In this document: piece after piece, positions 1 to 11,190 of the stretch
Numbering within the stretch: position 1 is the stretch's first letter
Layout: each line of letters begins with the position of its first letter
DNA from: JBDHUW01 sp039809345
GTDB taxonomy: Bacteria; Patescibacteriota; Gracilibacteria; Absconditabacterales; Absconditicoccaceae
NCBI GenBank assembly: GCA_039809345.1
Contig: JBDHUW010000007.1
Span: 1 to 51,685, forward strand
Direction of reading: 5' to 3'
Length of the DNA stretch: 51,685 nucleotides
Program-made: the position numbers and the translations under genes
Notes under the pieces: generated by a model
The model's input: only the letters and a program-made list of their open reading frames with translations
Told to the model about the DNA's origin: nothing
The model's database searches: none

Positions 1-78
1 TCTTATAAGGATTTTTACTAGTCATGAAGCTATATTATTCATTATTAGATATACTTCAAGTACTCTAGACCCTATTTC

Positions 79-111
79 AATATAAATGTACTGTGAGAAG
101 ACATTTATATT
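79..111. repeat. 11-bp perfect inverted repeat
   Basis: AATATAAATGT at 79-89 is the exact reverse complement of 101-111, separated by 11 nt, and lies just upstream of the first gene. It could be an operator for that gene or the hairpin of an upstream transcript. No T-run follows the stem directly, so a classical terminator is not clear. Confidence 0.45.
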
Positions 112-123
112 TTACAAATACAC

Positions 124-1848
124 ATGCGTCAAAAAATTAGAGCAGGAGCTAGGCATATTGTCAGACACTCCACACAACCAGCTAAGAGAGTACACTTTTA
201 TGTGCTTATCTGAGCTATGATTATTTTGTGAATGATTTATGGAAGAAATGGTGCTACCCAAACCAATGCAGATTTAGCGTATGTTCCACCAAGTGGAGGA
301 AGAAGAGTTACATGATTGACAGATTGAGCGCAAATGAGAAGTGCGCCAGTGACAACCTCATCTGTAACAACCTCATCTGTACCTGTAGCAACTACGCCTA
401 TTAACAGAGATATTGAATTGATAGAAGTAGAGGCAGAAGAAGAAGCAGAAGAAGAAGCAATACCAAAGATTAATACTATTCCGAAGGATGCAAATTGAAA
501 AATTGTACCAGCTATAGCAATGTGGTATGGGAAAGTTAATCAACATTTCAATCCTGCAACTGGAAAGCGGGCAAGTGATCCAGATGGTGTGGCAGGAGCA
601 TGAACAAGTGCTCAATGGTGACAAAGCTGATGGTGAGACAGAAAGCTTGAGTATTGTAAAAGATTTTTCCCGAATACTACTTCTATAAGATCAGTTGGGA
701 ATGTAACTATATATGACTGGAAAGCAGGTCCTAATTCTGATCTTTATACAAACACTGTAGAATGACGGGAATGTGTGCAACCAACACGAACACGAGGGAT
801 TTTAAGTTGATATACGCTGACCTGACCTGTATTTACATGAACAGTGCGAACAGGTACAATAAGAAGATGAACGGGGACTATAAACTATTCTGGAACGCTA
901 ACTATCAATATCACACCATCGAATCTAGCACAGGGGTCAGTGGTAAATGGGGTGCAACCAGTAGCGTATGGAGGGACATCGAAACCTGTAACCGCTGTGC
1001 CATTTGTGTCATTAACTTGGTCAGGCACATCATATCCATCATTTAATCCAATATCATATAGATTTTTAAGACGGAGTGATGGGAATACGACGAATCCAAG
1101 AACGTTTTCAAACGTGACGCAGAATATTATATTGAAAGCAGAGTTTGCAGCATTGCCAAAAATCAATATTACGCCATCGAGTATAGCACATGGTTCAATC
1201 ATAAACGGGACACAACAAGTTCTATTCGCGGGTACATCAAGTATCGTAACAGCGGTGCCTTATAATGGATCAGGTACGCTACCTGGGACAGGGTATAAAT
1301 TTGTTAGATGGAGCGATGGAGTGACAGTGAATCCAAGAACGTTTACAAATGTGACACAGGATATCACATTGAAAGCAGAGTTTGCTCCACTAGTTAAGCT
1401 ACCTCCAAGATTCAGTAAGGTGGCTGATGGTAATGCTACTGATCTAATCACGTTGCGTATCTCAGCTCCTCAACAAGATTTTAATACGATTATACATAGA
1501 ATTACATATGCTGCTTCTGCACAGGTTTCTACTGATTTAAATAAATCATACAAGGTTTTTGCTCGTGGGACACAGGTAGCTGCTGGGACATTAAGAGCTA
1601 CTGGCCCTAATGGAATCGAGCCTATAATATTTACAAATCCTTTGACGCTTTTACCAGGTCAAACCATTGATTTAACGATAAGGTTAGATTCTCCATTTAT
1701 AAATACTGCAATTAGTCCATCTCCATGACAAAGAACGTTTAGAATACAAAATGTTGGGTTTACTCGAGGTAACAACAATGTCATCCAATGGATTCCACAG
1801 CAACTAATGGCAAGTGTTTGATTGCCTGTAGTAGCTAATAATTACTAA
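124..1848 (+). CDS. Exported repeat-containing surface protein (InlB B-repeat-like)
   Basis: 574 aa with UGA read as Gly; about 15 in-frame UGAs break the standard-code reading. A basic N-terminus is followed by one hydrophobic segment (about residues 23-40, VLIGAMIILGMIYG), so the protein is a membrane-anchored or secreted type. A Thr/Ser- and Glu-rich linker (about 85-120) leads to a Trp/Gly-rich segment ending GDRKLEYCKRFFPNT, a pattern I associate with CPR surface proteins. Two or three repeats of about 75 aa follow (about 270-440), each with a W/R-SDG...NPRTF-NVTQ-I-LKAEF core, like divergent bacterial/InlB B repeats. The C-terminal domain is not recognised. Likely a cell-surface or adhesion protein; the exact role is unknown. 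A strong terminator follows. Confidence 0.75.
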
Positions 1849-1894
1849 GTATTCTTTAAGTTGAAATTCAATCAAATATAAGTACTATTCAATC

Positions 1895-1956
1895 ACCGAT
1901 TTAATCGGTTAATAAGTATAAGGTCATGCTGGTTCTCCAGCGTGACCTGCTTTTTT
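1895..1956 (+). terminator. Rho-independent terminator after the surface-protein gene
   Basis: A 12-bp stem (1921-1932 with 1937-1948, one G-U pair, loop TTCT) is followed by a T-run at 1951-1956. A smaller perfect hairpin ACCGAT-tta-ATCGGT (1895-1909) precedes it. Confidence 0.85.
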
Positions 1957-2018
1957 ATAGAAAAAAAACAATCCATTGCCATGCAAGGTGAAGTGACAAC
2001 AACAATACTCATATGAGA

Positions 2019-2150
2019 ATGACTTTTTTGGCAGTTTTAGTAGAAAGCAGTTCAAGTATGTGTTTACCAATGAGTGATCACAATAATGCTGTGCAAAATA
2101 ATACCGGTAGTAATATTAGATACTTGGTGTCAATTCAGTGTGAGAAGTAG
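2019..2150 (+). CDS. Possible 43-aa small protein
   Basis: Short open frame beginning MTFLAVLVESSSSMC with no recognised domain. It lies in an otherwise empty stretch between the terminator and the next ORF. The N-terminus faintly resembles a lipoprotein signal, but length and context give weak support; it may be non-coding. Confidence 0.2.
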   Translation: MTFLAVLVESSSSMCLPMSDHNNAVQNNTGSNIRYLVSIQCEK

Positions 2151-2174
2151 ATAGGTATTCTAGTAAAGTCGACA

Positions 2175-2504
2175 ATGAGGGCAACAAGCGCGATTGTTGC
2201 AGTGTATTGCTCTTTGGGGAGATTAAAGAGGCTCATAAATGCGCCTCTAAGTACTCATCCTGTACCGATCAATCATGCAGTCAGGCCAGAAAGAGCTCAC
2301 CCAATAATTCAGAACTTTTTTGAAGGACGAACAGAGAAACGAGGCGATAGAAGAGAGTATATTGCAAATACACTCAGTATGATTCACAATACTCATTTCA
2401 GGTGAGTTGAATTGATAAATGATGTCAAAGACGCTCATATTATAGTTGCTATCACGCTTGGGATTCAAAAGAGAACCACTATTTTCCGGTTTATGGATTT
2501 ATAA
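2175..2504 (+). CDS. Hypothetical protein (109 aa)
   Basis: Open frame of 109 aa containing one in-frame UGA (FRGVEL) and ending TAA. It is basic and Arg-rich (RPERAHPIIQNFFEGR, KRGDRREY) with a C-terminal hydrophobic stretch. I recognise no family. It sits alone between a terminator and pilB, without a clear ribosome-binding site. A real gene is plausible but not certain. Confidence 0.35.
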
Positions 2505-2885
2505 AATAGTGCTAGCCTAGTACTATTTCCAAATATATGATAAATAGCTACCAGCAACAATGCACTCTTGAAATCTACAATAGTGCTGATAAGAGGAAGA
2601 AATATGCTTGAAGATCAAAATCCCGCTATAGTACCTGCTATTTCGGCTATGAGTCAAATGAGTATAATGAGATAGACTTCGTTGATCATGATGGTGGAAA
2701 AGATATAATTCGTAAGATACAATTAGTACATATTTTTCTATGCAAACACAAGCGTTTTTGATTTTATATAATTACCTGTAATGTCAATATAAAAATAGAT
2801 ATCCTCCCGGTATTTGTTCTGCAATTATAGCGCATTTAAGTGAAATATATATACTTAGAGAGCACTTTAATCCCATCCGTGCAGT
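2505..2885. other. Intergenic region upstream of pilB
   Basis: About 380 bp without a convincing ORF in either code; only frames of about 25 codons are seen. AT-rich; presumably carries the pilB promoter, but no clear -35/-10 pair stands out. Confidence 0.4.
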
Positions 2886-4463
2886 ATGAAAAATACCTTA
2901 ACGAAAACAATTTTAGAGCTAATGGATGTAGAGGCATTACAGCCTGATTTTTCTGTGTTGAAAGTGATTCCTAAAGCACAAGCAATCGCATCGAAGGCTC
3001 TCATTTTTGACAAGGATTGAGCAACCCTTGCAATTTTGACAACCAATGAAAAACCAGATATATTACAAGCATTGTTGGCTACATTTACAGAAAAAAAACT
3101 GAAATATAAATTGTATTATACAGATGGAGAGGCTTTTGATAAAGCGCTTTTGTGGTATGATCAGATGCAAGTTCAGGATGAAATGGTTCAGAAACAATTG
3201 ATGGTGAATGCTACTGCTACTGGGAAGTCGGCTGAAAAGCTTCTGAGTGATTTGTATACCCAGAGAAATGCAATGGATGACTGACAATTTGTAAATGAGA
3301 TCATCAGACTGACATTCCAAGCATGAGCTTCTGATCTTCACTTTCAGCCGCAAACTGATGGTATAGTAATGCGTATGAGAAAGGATGGTGTGATGAAGCC
3401 ATTGTTACAATTTACGACAGCTGAGTTCAAAAAATATCTATTGAAAATAAAGTTCATGGCATGAACGAAAATGAATATTGATTATATGCCACAAGATGGT
3501 AGGTTTGACTTCATGGTGTGAGCTAACGGAGAACAAAAAAAGATTGATGTGAGAGTTTCAGTGATGCCATGATTGAGGTGAGAGGGAGTGGTGATGAGGT
3601 ATCTAGATTCACAAGATAGTTTCAAGACATTTGTAGACCTAGGATTTTCTGATCCACAGGTCGAAGTTCTCAAGAAGCAACTCCATCAAAATTATGGTAT
3701 GATATTAGTGACTGGACCTACATGATCGTGAAAAACTACTACCTTGTATAGCATGTTGAATTACCTTAATCTGCCTGGTAAAAAAATCGTAACATTGGAA
3801 GATCCTGTTGAATATGAGATGCCATGAATAGAACAATCGCAGATCAATGCAACAAAATGATACACGTTTGAGGAGTGATTGAAATCGGTTCTCCGTCATG
3901 ATCCTGATATTATTATGGTCTGAGAAATTAGAACTGCAGAGACTGCTGAAATTGCTTTTAACGCTGCACTTACATGACATTTGGTGTTGGCAACTATCCA
4001 TACGAATACCGCTGCAGAGGCGATAACGAGGTTGCTGAACTTGGGTATCAAACCGTATATGCTTGCACCTGCATTGAACCTTATAGTAGGGCAAAGATTG
4101 CTTCGTAAATTACATACATGTATGACATGGAGAAACACTTCTGATGCTGAATTCCATGAGATAAACAATGTTCTCACGACAATACATGATATTGCACCAC
4201 GTACTAAGTTTGAATTCGAAGGTAAGGTGCCACATGCCGTTTGATGTGACGCATGTCAATCAGATGGATACAAGGGCAGAGTAGCAGCCGTAGAATTGCT
4301 TGTATTGACCACTGAGCTCAAGCAAATGATTGTAGATGAAAAATCATCTATGGAAATATATGGCGCAATTCGTCAGTGAGAATTTTTGACAATGAAAGAG
4401 GATGCATATATGAAAATGTTGGATGGGAAAACAACATTGGATGAGATTAGGAGGGTGCTTTAA
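2886..4463 (+). CDS. pilB: Type IV pilus assembly/type II secretion ATPase (PilB/GspE family)
   Basis: 525 aa with UGA = Gly. Hexameric ATPase of the cytoplasmic face that drives pilus extension or pseudopilus assembly. Visible motifs: Walker A GPTGSGKT (about 277-284, UGA at two glycines), Asp box LEDPVEYEMPG, Walker B DPDIIMVGEIRTAETAEIA (about 339-357), and His box GHLVLATIHTNTA. A reduced Cys region follows (LHTCMTW, later CDACQSDGYKGR), then the usual C-terminal helix. The N-terminal part (1-130) is like a degenerate T2SSE N domain. About 16 of 34 glycines are UGA, making this the best proof of code 25 in the window. No other pilus gene is adjacent. Could be a PilT relative, but LEDPVEY plus the N-domain favour PilB/GspE. 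Confidence 0.93.
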
Positions 4464-4475
4464 TGAGTAGTTAGA

Positions 4476-5243
4476 CTATAGCGTCTTTAGGTACTCTTTC
4501 AACTTATCCGTATTCCCATATACTTGCTTATGGAGCTTCTCAAGCTCTTTTTTCATCAACTCAAATGCAATTGGATTTTTTTCTTTCGCGATAGGAAGTA
4601 GGTATAATTGTGTTTCAGCGATTTGCTCTTTGATCTTTTGTACTTTGCAATGTGACAGATCTCTGAGGTTATGAATTCTATCTGCAAATTTTACTTGTAA
4701 TGTTTCAGTGTTGAGTTCTCGCATATGTCAAAAGTAGTGTTCAGTTCTACGAGCTTTGATTGCATTCTTCTTTTTTTTGATATACTCTTTTTTTTGTTCT
4801 TTTGAAAATTTGTTGTAGTGTACTCTTTCATCTGGCCAAAGATAGTATTCATCTGGTTTTTTGGTTACAGCATCTACGATTGCGGCAATCTCAGGTCAAA
4901 AGATATTATGAATTGTTGCTAATGAAATATGCGTATCTTCGACTATATCATGTAGGTAGGCAGATATTACTTGATTAAATGTGATGGATGGGAACTCATG
5001 TATCAAAATTGATGCAACCGACTTGATATGTTCAAAATATCTTGTACCATCTAGCCTCGTTTGCCCTCTATGGAATGACTTTGCTATGCTATAAGCGATA
5101 TTTATCAAATCCATCTTGCTTTTTTGCTCCCTTGGTGATAGTTTTGAAAATGCCTGGTCTTTTTTGAGCAAGGTTTTTTGTATTGCCTTGTACATTTGTT
5201 CAATTCATCTTTCTTTCTTAGCAGGGAGTGAATCATTCTTCAT
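4476..5243 (-). CDS. HD-domain (p)ppGpp hydrolase-like protein (RelA/SpoT family, hydrolase only)
   Basis: 255 aa. The HD phosphohydrolase signature of the SpoT/MESH1 type is visible: FHRGQTRLDG.RYFEHIKSVA (about 55-75), SAYLHDIVEDT (catalytic HD pair, about 90-100), FGPEIAAIVDAVTK, and LQVKFADRIHNLRDL (about 180-195). Neither the synthetase nor the TGS/ACT domain is present, and length matches small alarmone hydrolases. It would hydrolyse (p)ppGpp or related nucleotides in the cytosol. It converges with pilB, the stops being about 12 bp apart. Start chosen at the ATG giving MKNDSLPAKKERG; an alternative is the internal MYKAIQ. Confidence 0.85.
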
Positions 5244-5346
5244 GGAATAATACTTCAAGAGCTAAAGCTAATTTTTCCTATTGTATATACTAAAAATACC
5301 ATTACAATGCAAATTGTATTTTTCTTACTTTATATTATATTCCACC

Positions 5347-5805
5347 ATGTCTCATCTCCCATATGTGTGAAATATATCGGATATTACTACTACCAATAGT
5401 TCATATTCGAAAGTGCTTTATACATGAGAGCAACTCCAGATAGTAGCTATGTGTTTGAGGCCATGAGAAGATACTGGATATGACCAGCATGAGAAGCAAG
5501 ATGTTTTGATTAGAGTAGAGAAGTGAGAAGCTACTGTAGATATTGACGGATTTGATTATGTCTTGACCAGCAACATGGCCGTAGTAGTGCCAGTATGATC
5601 AAAGCATAATACAAAAAACACTTCTACATCAGATATGCTTTATATACATTTGGTTTATGCAGTCCCATATCACGTAGACCGCAAAGTTCACGCTACCAAA
5701 GAAGAGTCTGACAAAGCAAAGAAGGCATTGACCCCTGTGAAGAAAGTTCAACCTATTGTGAAAAAGGCAATTGCTGCTACCAAAGTACCTGCAGCAAAAA
5801 AATAA
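5347..5805 (+). CDS. Cupin-domain protein (first of a tandem pair)
   Basis: 152 aa with a single cupin beta-barrel. The pattern GEDTGYDQHEKQDVLIRVEKGEA supplies the His/Glu metal-ligand region and VVPVGSKHNTKN the second motif. A C-terminal Lys/Ala/Pro/Val-rich tail (about 115-152) is absent from the neighbouring paralogue. Cupins of this size bind a metal and a small ligand; substrate cannot be told. It is 25 bp upstream of a clear paralogue, so the two probably form an operon. Confidence 0.85.
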
Positions 5806-5830
5806 TATTTTATATTTTTATTATATCACT

Positions 5831-6211
5831 ATGGACGCTTATATAGCAAATATTGAAGATGAAACACTGGCGAATTGATACTTTAGAAAGGTTTTGTTTA
5901 CTGGGCCGCATTTGCAATTAGTTGTGATGACATTGCAAGCTTGAGAGGATATATGAGAAGAGATACACGACAAAGAAGATCAATTTATTAGAGTAGAAAA
6001 ATGACATGCTAAGGCAATCGTAAACTGAGAGGAAAGTGAGTTGACTGATGATATGGTTATCGTGATACCAGCAGGTGCTAAGCACAATATCATCAATCTT
6101 TCTCGTGAAGAAAAACTTCATTTGTACACGATATATTGTCAAAAACATCACCCAGATGGGACTATTCATGAGACAAAAGCAGACGCTGAAGCAGCAGAGG
6201 AACATCACTAA
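5831..6211 (+). CDS. Cupin-domain protein (second of a tandem pair)
   Basis: 126 aa; aligns end to end with the upstream cupin (shared VL-TG--LQ-V-M-L--GED-G core, IRVEKG, and GAKHN for GSKHN). Metal-ligand region: EIHDKEDQFIRVEKG, then IPAGAKHNIIN. It lacks the Lys/Ala-rich tail. The pair looks like a local gene duplication. The next gene, truD, starts 25 bp later and may be cotranscribed. Confidence 0.85.
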
Positions 6212-6236
6212 GATTATTTATATTTATTGAGTGTAT

Positions 6237-7403
6237 ATGACATTTTTTCAAACTAAAACGCGTCCAGAAGATTTTGTAGTGACTGAAATATTGGATGAAG
6301 AGCCGAGTGGTAAGGGAGATTACCACTATATCCTTCTAGAGAAAAAGGGGCTGACCACATTTTTGTTGATTGACCTGATGGTGAAAGATTTGGGGCTCAA
6401 CAGAAATATGATCTGAATCGCATGACTCAAGGATAAACATGCTGTCACTAGGCAGTGGATATCTATCTTGAAGCGTGATGTAGCTAAGTATGTAGGAGGG
6501 ATCAATGATCTTTTGGCGTGGATGCGCAAAAAAGGAAAGATTGTGAAGGCGACCTATGGAGACAAAATGTTGAAGCTATGAAACAACGCTTGAAATCATT
6601 TTGCAATCTTGCTCGTTGCGAAAAAAACTCTTACACAAGAGCAGAAAGATAAGATACAAAACTATCTTGTCACTATAGACAAAAAATGATTGCCAAATTA
6701 TTTTGGAGATCAGCGTTTTGGTCATGGGTGAAATAATTGGAAAATCTGATATGAGTTGCTTGCAGGCAAGATCCGCAATATACCTGGAGACAAGAATACA
6801 TTGGCAGAAAAACGTTTCAAGGTACAAGCATTTGCAAGTTATGTATTCAATCGTTATGTAGATGAAAGGATCAACCGCGGCTTGTTGTACGAGGTTTTGC
6901 CTTGAGATATCAAGAGTAGAGGCGATGAAATAGTCACTTGACCAATGCCAGGAGATGACTTGAAAATGGCAACGGGGAAAGCTGGAGATTTAGAAAAAGA
7001 AGTGTTTAAGAAGGTGTGACTAGAGGAGTCAGTGATGAAGCGTTTTGCATCATTTAGCCTTTTCGGTATCCGTCGTCCGATTATACTCTACCCCAAGAAT
7101 ATGAAGTTCTCATGGAGAAAAGAAGGATTGTTTTTGTCTTTTGATTTACCTTCATGAGCGTATGCTACAGTGGTAATAGATGAAATCGAGAAACTGTTGT
7201 CGTGATGAAAGTCACCAAAGACGTTTGTTGATAGCAAGAAAATCATAGAAGAGAAGAAGCTAGATATCAAGCCGGCAAAGAGAAAAAAAGTAGTAGCACC
7301 TGGTATCAATCCATATACGGGACAAAAAATAAATACTGATAAGGCAAAGAATAGAGCACGAAGGGCAGAAAAAAAAAGTAGTGAGAAAAGCAAAGATGGC
7401 TAA
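6237..7403 (+). CDS. truD: tRNA pseudouridine synthase D (TruD)
   Basis: 388 aa. TruD isomerises U13 of tRNA to pseudouridine. The family motif GLKDKHAVTRQW is at about 63-74, with D66 as expected nucleophile, and LPNYFGDQRFGHGGNN at about 155-170 corresponds to the conserved NYFG.QRFG. A long Lys-rich tail (about 345-388) extends beyond the usual core. I took the ATG at 6237 over the GTG two codons earlier; neither has an obvious Shine-Dalgarno. Downstream of the cupin pair and possibly in its transcript. Confidence 0.9.
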
Positions 7404-7438
7404 GAAATAATTTATTTTACTGTAAACTATATCGCGTG

Positions 7439-8056
7439 ATGATTCAATCAATAATTGACTTTTTGTTACACCTTGTGAGTACAATTTGATATCCAGGAGT
7501 GGCACTATCTATGTTTATAGAAAGTTTTTTCGCTCCAATCCCATCAGAAGCCATCATGCCATTGGCAGGGTTCCTAGCTTCACAGTGAACTATGAATGTA
7601 TTGGCACTTGCTATCATTTGATGAGTAGCAAGCTACCTAGGGACGCTCCCATTTTATTTTTTGGGATACCGAGGAAACAAAGATAGAATCCATGCTTGGT
7701 TGGCTAAATATGGGAAACGATTATTCATCAAGCCATCAGAAGTAGATACCGCATTTTCTCGATTTGCGAAATATGGAAAATGATTCGTCTTTTTTTGACG
7801 TCTGATCCCAATAGTTCGTACAGTAATATCGTTTCCAGCTTGATGCGTGAAGATGAAGTTTCTCCCATTTTCTCTTCTGACACTCGCATGATCTGTTCTA
7901 TGGAGCGGTTTCTTGGCTACTTTGTGATTTTATCTAGGAGAAAATTGGAATACTGTATGAGCATTGATATGAAATTATGAGCATGTAGTACTTTATGTGG
8001 GGATAGTGTGTGTGGTGCTTTATGTTGTGTATTTGTTTTGGAATAGAAAAAAATAA
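7439..8056 (+). CDS. DedA-family membrane protein (SNARE-associated/VTT domain)
   Basis: 205 aa integral membrane protein. DedA signatures: FIESFFAPIPSEAIMPLAGFLA near the N-terminus, YLGTLPFYFLGYRGNK, and the GRLIPIVRTVISFPAG motif with its conserved Arg residues at about 126-141. Terminal hydrophobic helices end in WNRKK. DedA proteins are implicated in lipid-carrier (undecaprenyl phosphate) or phospholipid flipping; the precise substrate here is unknown. About ten glycines are UGA, so the standard code shows only fragments. Confidence 0.9.
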
Positions 8057-8057
8057 T

Positions 8058-8741
8058 TTACATGATAGTTGGTATTTCGTATTTTTTTCGTTCTAAGAAG
8101 TCGTATTGAGTTATCTGATGCTCTGCTTCTTTACTATCTTCTTCAGGCGTCAAAATATAGGTGCAAATATGTCAGTTTATGTATTGGATAACCTCTGCCA
8201 TAGTTCAGAAACCATAAGTAAAATCTACTGGTAGTGTCGGAAGTACTTCAATAGTATCTTCTCGAGTTGTCTTTTCTTTTTGAACGATTGTCATTTTTTC
8301 TTTCTTTTCCCAATTTTTCAGATGCATTATTTCATGTAATAAGCTCAACATTGATCACAATCTATTTAGTCAGTTAGATGGATAATAGATTGGTTTAGGA
8401 ACAGCATGAGGATATGTTCAGTAGCTGAAATTAACTCATCAGGTGAAATTTGGTCTAAATCATGTAAGTTGTTGTGCAAGATCTTTTAAAGAAATAGTTT
8501 GGGTATCGCTAGTTTCAATCAGAATATTTGCTCAATTTGGTCTGTTTACTTTGACCTCCCATGGATATTCAACTATTGTATTTTCAATTTTGTCGAGATG
8601 ATCATGCAGTGTTGTTCGAAGATCTGTATTTATTTTTGATTGTACTCAAGTAAATTTACATTGTGTTGCACCCTCAAGAATACTTATTTCCTGATCAGAC
8701 AACTTTTTTGGGGCAATGAGTGGGTAGGTTTTTGATACCAT
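8058..8741 (-). CDS. Putative zinc peptidase-like protein with HExxH motif
   Basis: 227 aa, family not recognised. Residues of about 135-145 read SMLSLLHEIMHLKNWEKKE, a textbook gluzincin-type HExxH (HEIMH). The rest has a polar N-terminal half and a C-terminal segment (DTIEVLPTLPVDFTYGFGTMAEVIQYI). No signal peptide or membrane helix, so probably cytosolic. It converges with dedA, with its stop immediately after that of dedA. Peptidase activity is inferred from the motif alone; an ImmA/IrrE-like or other minimal metallopeptidase fold is possible. Confidence 0.6.
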
Positions 8742-8891
8742 AATCTATTTTATATGATAATAAATTTTATTCGTTTAGTAAGTAATATCACTTCTGTATT
8801 GTATATACTCTACGCCGCAAGTCAATATTATGTTGCAATTGTGGCTAACATTGTGTACCATTGCAATTAGTTTTATTTAATTGAGCGAAGC

Positions 8892-9326
8892 ATGAAGAAG
8901 AGTAAGGATATATCAGAATGATATTTATCTACTATCCAATACAATGAGAATGCTTTAGGGAATAAGAGGGAAAATGATAATGAGGATGAGATATCCTCTA
9001 CTCACATTTTTCGCTATCGATGAGTAGCAAAAATTTCACCTTATACTACAGCGATACAGGATGTTAAAGATACATTATTAGGAGGGGATTATATGAGGTG
9101 TCTAAAAGCTGAAACTGAACAACAGATTCCCATGGCAATTTTGCTAGAAGATGGCGAGAAAATAAAGAGGAGAAAAGCCGTATTTAACTCTATGATAATT
9201 CCACCTACAGCACAAAAAAAGCTTGATGATTTCATGGCCATTGAGGATGAATTTGATGAAAATGGGAATTGGATACCGGCTATCCCATCTACTTCAGAGG
9301 ATCAAAGTCCTCATTTTGAAGCTTAA
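8892..9326 (+). CDS. Hypothetical acidic protein (144 aa)
   Basis: 144 aa, begins MKKSKDISEGYLST, two in-frame UGAs, ends TAA. Polar and acidic, with no membrane segment and no recognised domain. Its last 38 bp overlap the 3' end of the convergent helicase-exonuclease gene. A GGAG-like ribosome-binding site is not obvious. Confidence 0.55.
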
Positions 9327-11190
9327 AATAGCAAGCAGCAGCGACTTTCACATCTACCAGAGCATCGTGGTATCCAGTAATTTCTTGTTGCCACAGGTGA
9401 GTGTAGAGTTCGGAAAGTTTCGGTCGTTTGTATCATCAGCGGTTGTTTGGTATGCGGGTAACTTGTACTCACTCTTTCATCGTACAATAGAGAGATTTTT
9501 TGTAGGGGAGGGGAAGCTCGATTCTTTTGGCTTCCTGCTTGAGAATTCTTTCATCAAATGCGATGTTGTGAGCCACGTAAATATCTGCTGTATCAAAAAG
9601 CTTGTGAATATCCCATCGAATATCTTTTAGTGTAGGCGCATCTTTTACCATCTCATCAGAGATCCCGTGAACTGCTGTGGTCTCAGGCGGAATTGGGCAA
9701 CCAGGGTTGATGAGTTTGTTGAGGAGACTAGTGCACTGTCGCTGAGCATTCTCGTCTTTTTCATAGAGCGCACAAGCTATTTGCACAATTCTTGCTGTAC
9801 TGTCTACTCATGTCGTTTCTGTGTCGAACACCAATATTTTTTGTGACAGGGTGTCTTCTGGAGAAGTATGCTCGCATTGTAAAACATACTGATGAACTGC
9901 CGTATCTACCTTGATATCACTCTCTGAAATTGGTTTTACAAGTTTGATTCATTGCAATGAAGTACAGCGACTCAATGCTACATATGCTTGTCATGGCGCG
10001 AACATGCCGTTGCCGCTATCGATTATCATGGCTTTAAATGTTTTCCCTTGTGCTTTGTGGATAGTACATGCTCGTGCAAGACGAATCGGGAGCTGTTCAA
10101 ATGTGCCTACGATATCGCTTTTTATGGTTTTTTCTTTTGTGTCATAATACGATTCTCTAATTTCTCGAACATGTGTTCAGGTTTCTACGATGGTATCGGT
10201 TCAGTATAATTGAATCGCAACTTTTATTTTTTCTTCATCTCCGTCTTCATCGAGTTCCTTGTATATCGTTTTAATCTGTCACAATGTCCCATTCATAAAT
10301 CATTTCTCTGGATTGTTTACGACAAACATCACTTGTGCACCAACTTTGATTTCTAATTGATCATCGGTAGGGTAGGATGTCGCTGTGACTTTCCCCTTGA
10401 TAGTGGCATATGAGTATACTGTTTCGGATGATAAGCGCTCAAGCATTTTGTTGTTTACATCATTTGCTCTTACGTTGGTCGTGGCGATATATATTTCTCA
10501 TGGGTCTATGGTCTGTACACGCTGTACACGAGTGTTGATCAATGCGATATCATCTGATGTGTGTGATTGATTGCGAATGCGGTGCAATACCTCTATAAAA
10601 TCTTTGTCTACTTGACGATACACTGTATCTAAAGTGTATGACACATATGAGAACAATGGATTGTTGAGTACATCTGCTGCAAAAAAATAAGGCGCACTGT
10701 ACTTTTGAGAAAAATATTCATATTCTACATTTGATACTACTGGTGGCAACTGCAATAAATCACCAACCATAATAAGTTGCACTCATCAAAATGGCAAAGA
10801 AGAATTGCGTGCAGTACGCAAGAAAATATCAATACAGTCTAGAAGATCAGCTCTCACCATACTAATCTCATCAATTACCAAGGTCTCAAGTGCTTGATAG
10901 ATCTTTTGTTTTTTGTGCCAAAGAGCTCTCTGACGAGCATCATCAGGAGTCACTTGTATATTAAATTTGAAAAAGGAATGGATCGTCTGTCATCATATCT
11001 GCATCGCAGCCACTCATGTAGGCGCTATAATAGCAATATTTTTCGCCTTACTTGTATACATTTCATCGATAAACCTCCTAATCAATGTAGACTTTCCAGT
11101 TCCTGCCTTCCCCAATAATAATATACTTTTATTTGAAAACTTCATCGCCTCTAGAGCTTTTTTGGCTATTTTATCTTCACTATATATCAT
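9289..11190 (-). CDS. Pif1/RecD2-like helicase fused to a DnaQ-type exonuclease
   Basis: 633 aa, two domains. Residues 1-about 430 are an SF1 helicase of the Pif1/AAA_30 type: Walker A LLGKAGTGKST (about 24-34), a threonine-rich APTGVAAMQIGGQTIHSFF motif Ia, Walker B LVIDEISMVRADLLD, MVGDLLQLPPV (motif III), DTVYRQ, and TIHKAQGKTF plus YVALSRCTS near the end (motifs V/VI). About 445-633 is a DEDDh exonuclease: VFDTETTGVDSTARIVQIA (ExoI), VAHNIAFDERIL (ExoII), GYHDALVDVKVAA (ExoIII His and Asp). Likely ATP-dependent DNA unwinding coupled to 3'-5' nuclease action. Start is the first ATG (MIYSEDK); an upstream TAA excludes a long extension. Confidence 0.88.

Noticed and set aside
1..123. C-terminal end of a gene entering from the left (frame 2 open until 82)
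   Set aside because: Only 27 codons, without recognisable sequence; not enough to call a gene.
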